From Burkholderiales bacterium UBA6064 (GTDB lineage: Bacteria; Pseudomonadota; Gammaproteobacteria; Burkholderiales; Burkholderiaceae_B): a DNA stretch of 6,541 nt. The translations under genes were made by a program, and so were the position numbers. This document shows, one piece after another, positions 5,844 through 6,541 of the stretch. The stretch lies in NCBI GenBank assembly GCA_002428895.1, contig DIYC01000152.1, positions 11,728 through 18,268 on the forward strand, in the 5' to 3' direction. The notes under the pieces are model-generated. The model was given only the letters and a program-made list of their open reading frames with translations, did not search any database and was not told the origin of the DNA. Within the stretch, counting starts at the first letter, position 1; every line of letters starts with the position of its first letter.

Positions 5844-6541
5844 CTATTTTTTAGATCGAGGAAAAGCAGTGTCATAAACAGCAGCCAAATGTTTAAAGTC
5901 TAAGGCAGTATACACCTGTGTTGAGGACAATGAACGATGCCCCAATAACTCTTGAACGGCTCGCAAATTTTGGCTTTCTTGCAACAAATGCGAACCAAAC
6001 GAATGCCTCAACATATGGGGATGCAAATGACAACCCATCGAAAAATAGTGCTCTAAGCGCGTTAAATCATGTTGTGCCTGACGCGCTGTTAATGCTTTGC
6101 CTTTGTGGGTTAACAATACGGCGTCACGCGCCCAGTGATTCTGTTGAACAAAAAAAAGAGTGACGTAATTGTGCCAAAGCTTGAGGCGCTCAACAAATAC
6201 ATTCGCCAAAGGGACTATTCGCTGTTTCGACCCTTTCCCCTCAACATGAATTTCTTGACGCTTTAAACACAGCCAATTGGTCTGCAAGGGTTGGTCACGA
6301 CTAGAATTCACCCATCGTAAGCTAACCGCTTCGCTCACACGAAGACCCGTAAAATAAAGCAATTCCACTACAATTTGAGCGCGTGCAATTTCAAAACGAT
6401 CGGGGCACAAGGGCTTTAAAAGAATAGCTTGTAAGGTATCGATCGGCACTGTTTTAGGTAAACGCAAAGCCAATTTAGGTGTTTTAAGTCCACTTGCAGG
6501 ATTAAGCTGCAACCCTTTGTATTGAACTAAGTAAGCATAAA
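5844..6541 (-). CDS. xerC: Tyrosine recombinase XerC, C-terminal part (runs off the window)
   Basis: XerC, together with XerD, resolves chromosome dimers at the dif site during cell division. The frame stays open to the right edge with no stop, so 231 C-terminal residues are visible and the N-terminal core-binding domain is mostly outside; this is not a truncated gene. All catalytic residues are present, in numbers of the visible segment: R67 (TGLRVSE), K102 (EGKGSKQR), H175 and R178 (PHMLRHSF), H201 (LLGHRSLSS) and nucleophile Y210 (QVYT). The ending VYDTAFPRSKK resembles the VYDxAHPRA end of XerC more than that of XerD. Upstream residues including YLVQYKG read naturally into NPASGLKTPK, the hinge of the family. 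A phage or plasmid integrase of Xer type is a less likely alternative, given the housekeeping surroundings. Confidence 0.9.
   Translation of the reverse strand, partial: YAYLVQYKGLQLNPASGLKTPKLALRLPKTVPIDTLQAILLKPLCPDRFEIARAQIVVELLYFTGLRVSEAVSLRWVNSSRDQPLQTNWLCLKRQEIHVEGKGSKQRIVPLANVFVERLKLWHNYVTLFFVQQNHWARDAVLLTHKGKALTARQAQHDLTRLEHYFSMGCHLHPHMLRHSFGSHLLQESQNLRAVQELLGHRSLSSTQVYTALDFKHLAAVYDTAFPRSKK

Noticed and set aside
5918..6163. Open frame of 81 codons on the + strand over xerC
   Set aside because: It is antisense to the catalytic part of xerC and shows no family features.
5844..6541. XerC as an N-terminally truncated pseudogene
   Set aside because: The frame stays open past the TTG at 6512 to the window edge and the added residues fit the family, so the short appearance is only the window limit.

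Overview
The window looks like chromosome of a moderately AT-rich betaproteobacterium, probably of the order Burkholderiales. The best evidence is the pairing of an elongation factor P carrying arginine at position 32 with its arginine rhamnosyltransferase EarP, and a Rieske oxygenase gene placed back to back with xseB, an arrangement I recall from the xseB-ispA-dxs locus of Burkholderiales. Pseudomonas-type gammaproteobacteria also carry EarP, so the class is likely but not certain. No tRNA, rRNA, CRISPR array, insertion sequence or attachment site was seen, and no stretch over 300 bases lacks a gene.

Left part (1-1577): xseB (exonuclease VII small subunit) is read leftwards. Its stop overlaps a possible start of a further gene, probably ispA, which runs off the left edge. 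Divergent from it is a stand-alone Rieske oxygenase alpha-type gene with an excellent Shine-Dalgarno sequence. Candidate promoters for the two genes lie about 10 bases apart, back to back.

Middle part (1578-3358): a 522-residue ankyrin-repeat protein is read leftwards, convergent with the oxygenase gene and divergent from efp. It has an unrecognised N-terminal region of about 200 residues followed by about nine ankyrin repeats. It is the main accessory-looking gene here and could act on host or other protein partners, but the sequence alone does not prove this.

Right part (3359-6541): efp and earP are consecutive on the + strand and form a functional pair, because EarP rhamnosylates Arg32 of EF-P so that the factor can rescue ribosomes stalled at polyproline. 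A clear intrinsic terminator lies between them, so earP should be expressed less than efp. Next is a small HExxH zinc-metalloprotease-like protein of unknown family. It has its own candidate promoter and a leader hairpin that overlaps its ribosome binding site. Convergent with it is the C-terminal part of xerC, whose N-terminus lies beyond the right edge.

Most of the window is ordinary housekeeping sequence. I see no multi-gene undescribed system. The points worth follow-up are the ankyrin protein, the orphan Rieske oxygenase, the HExxH protein and its leader hairpin.
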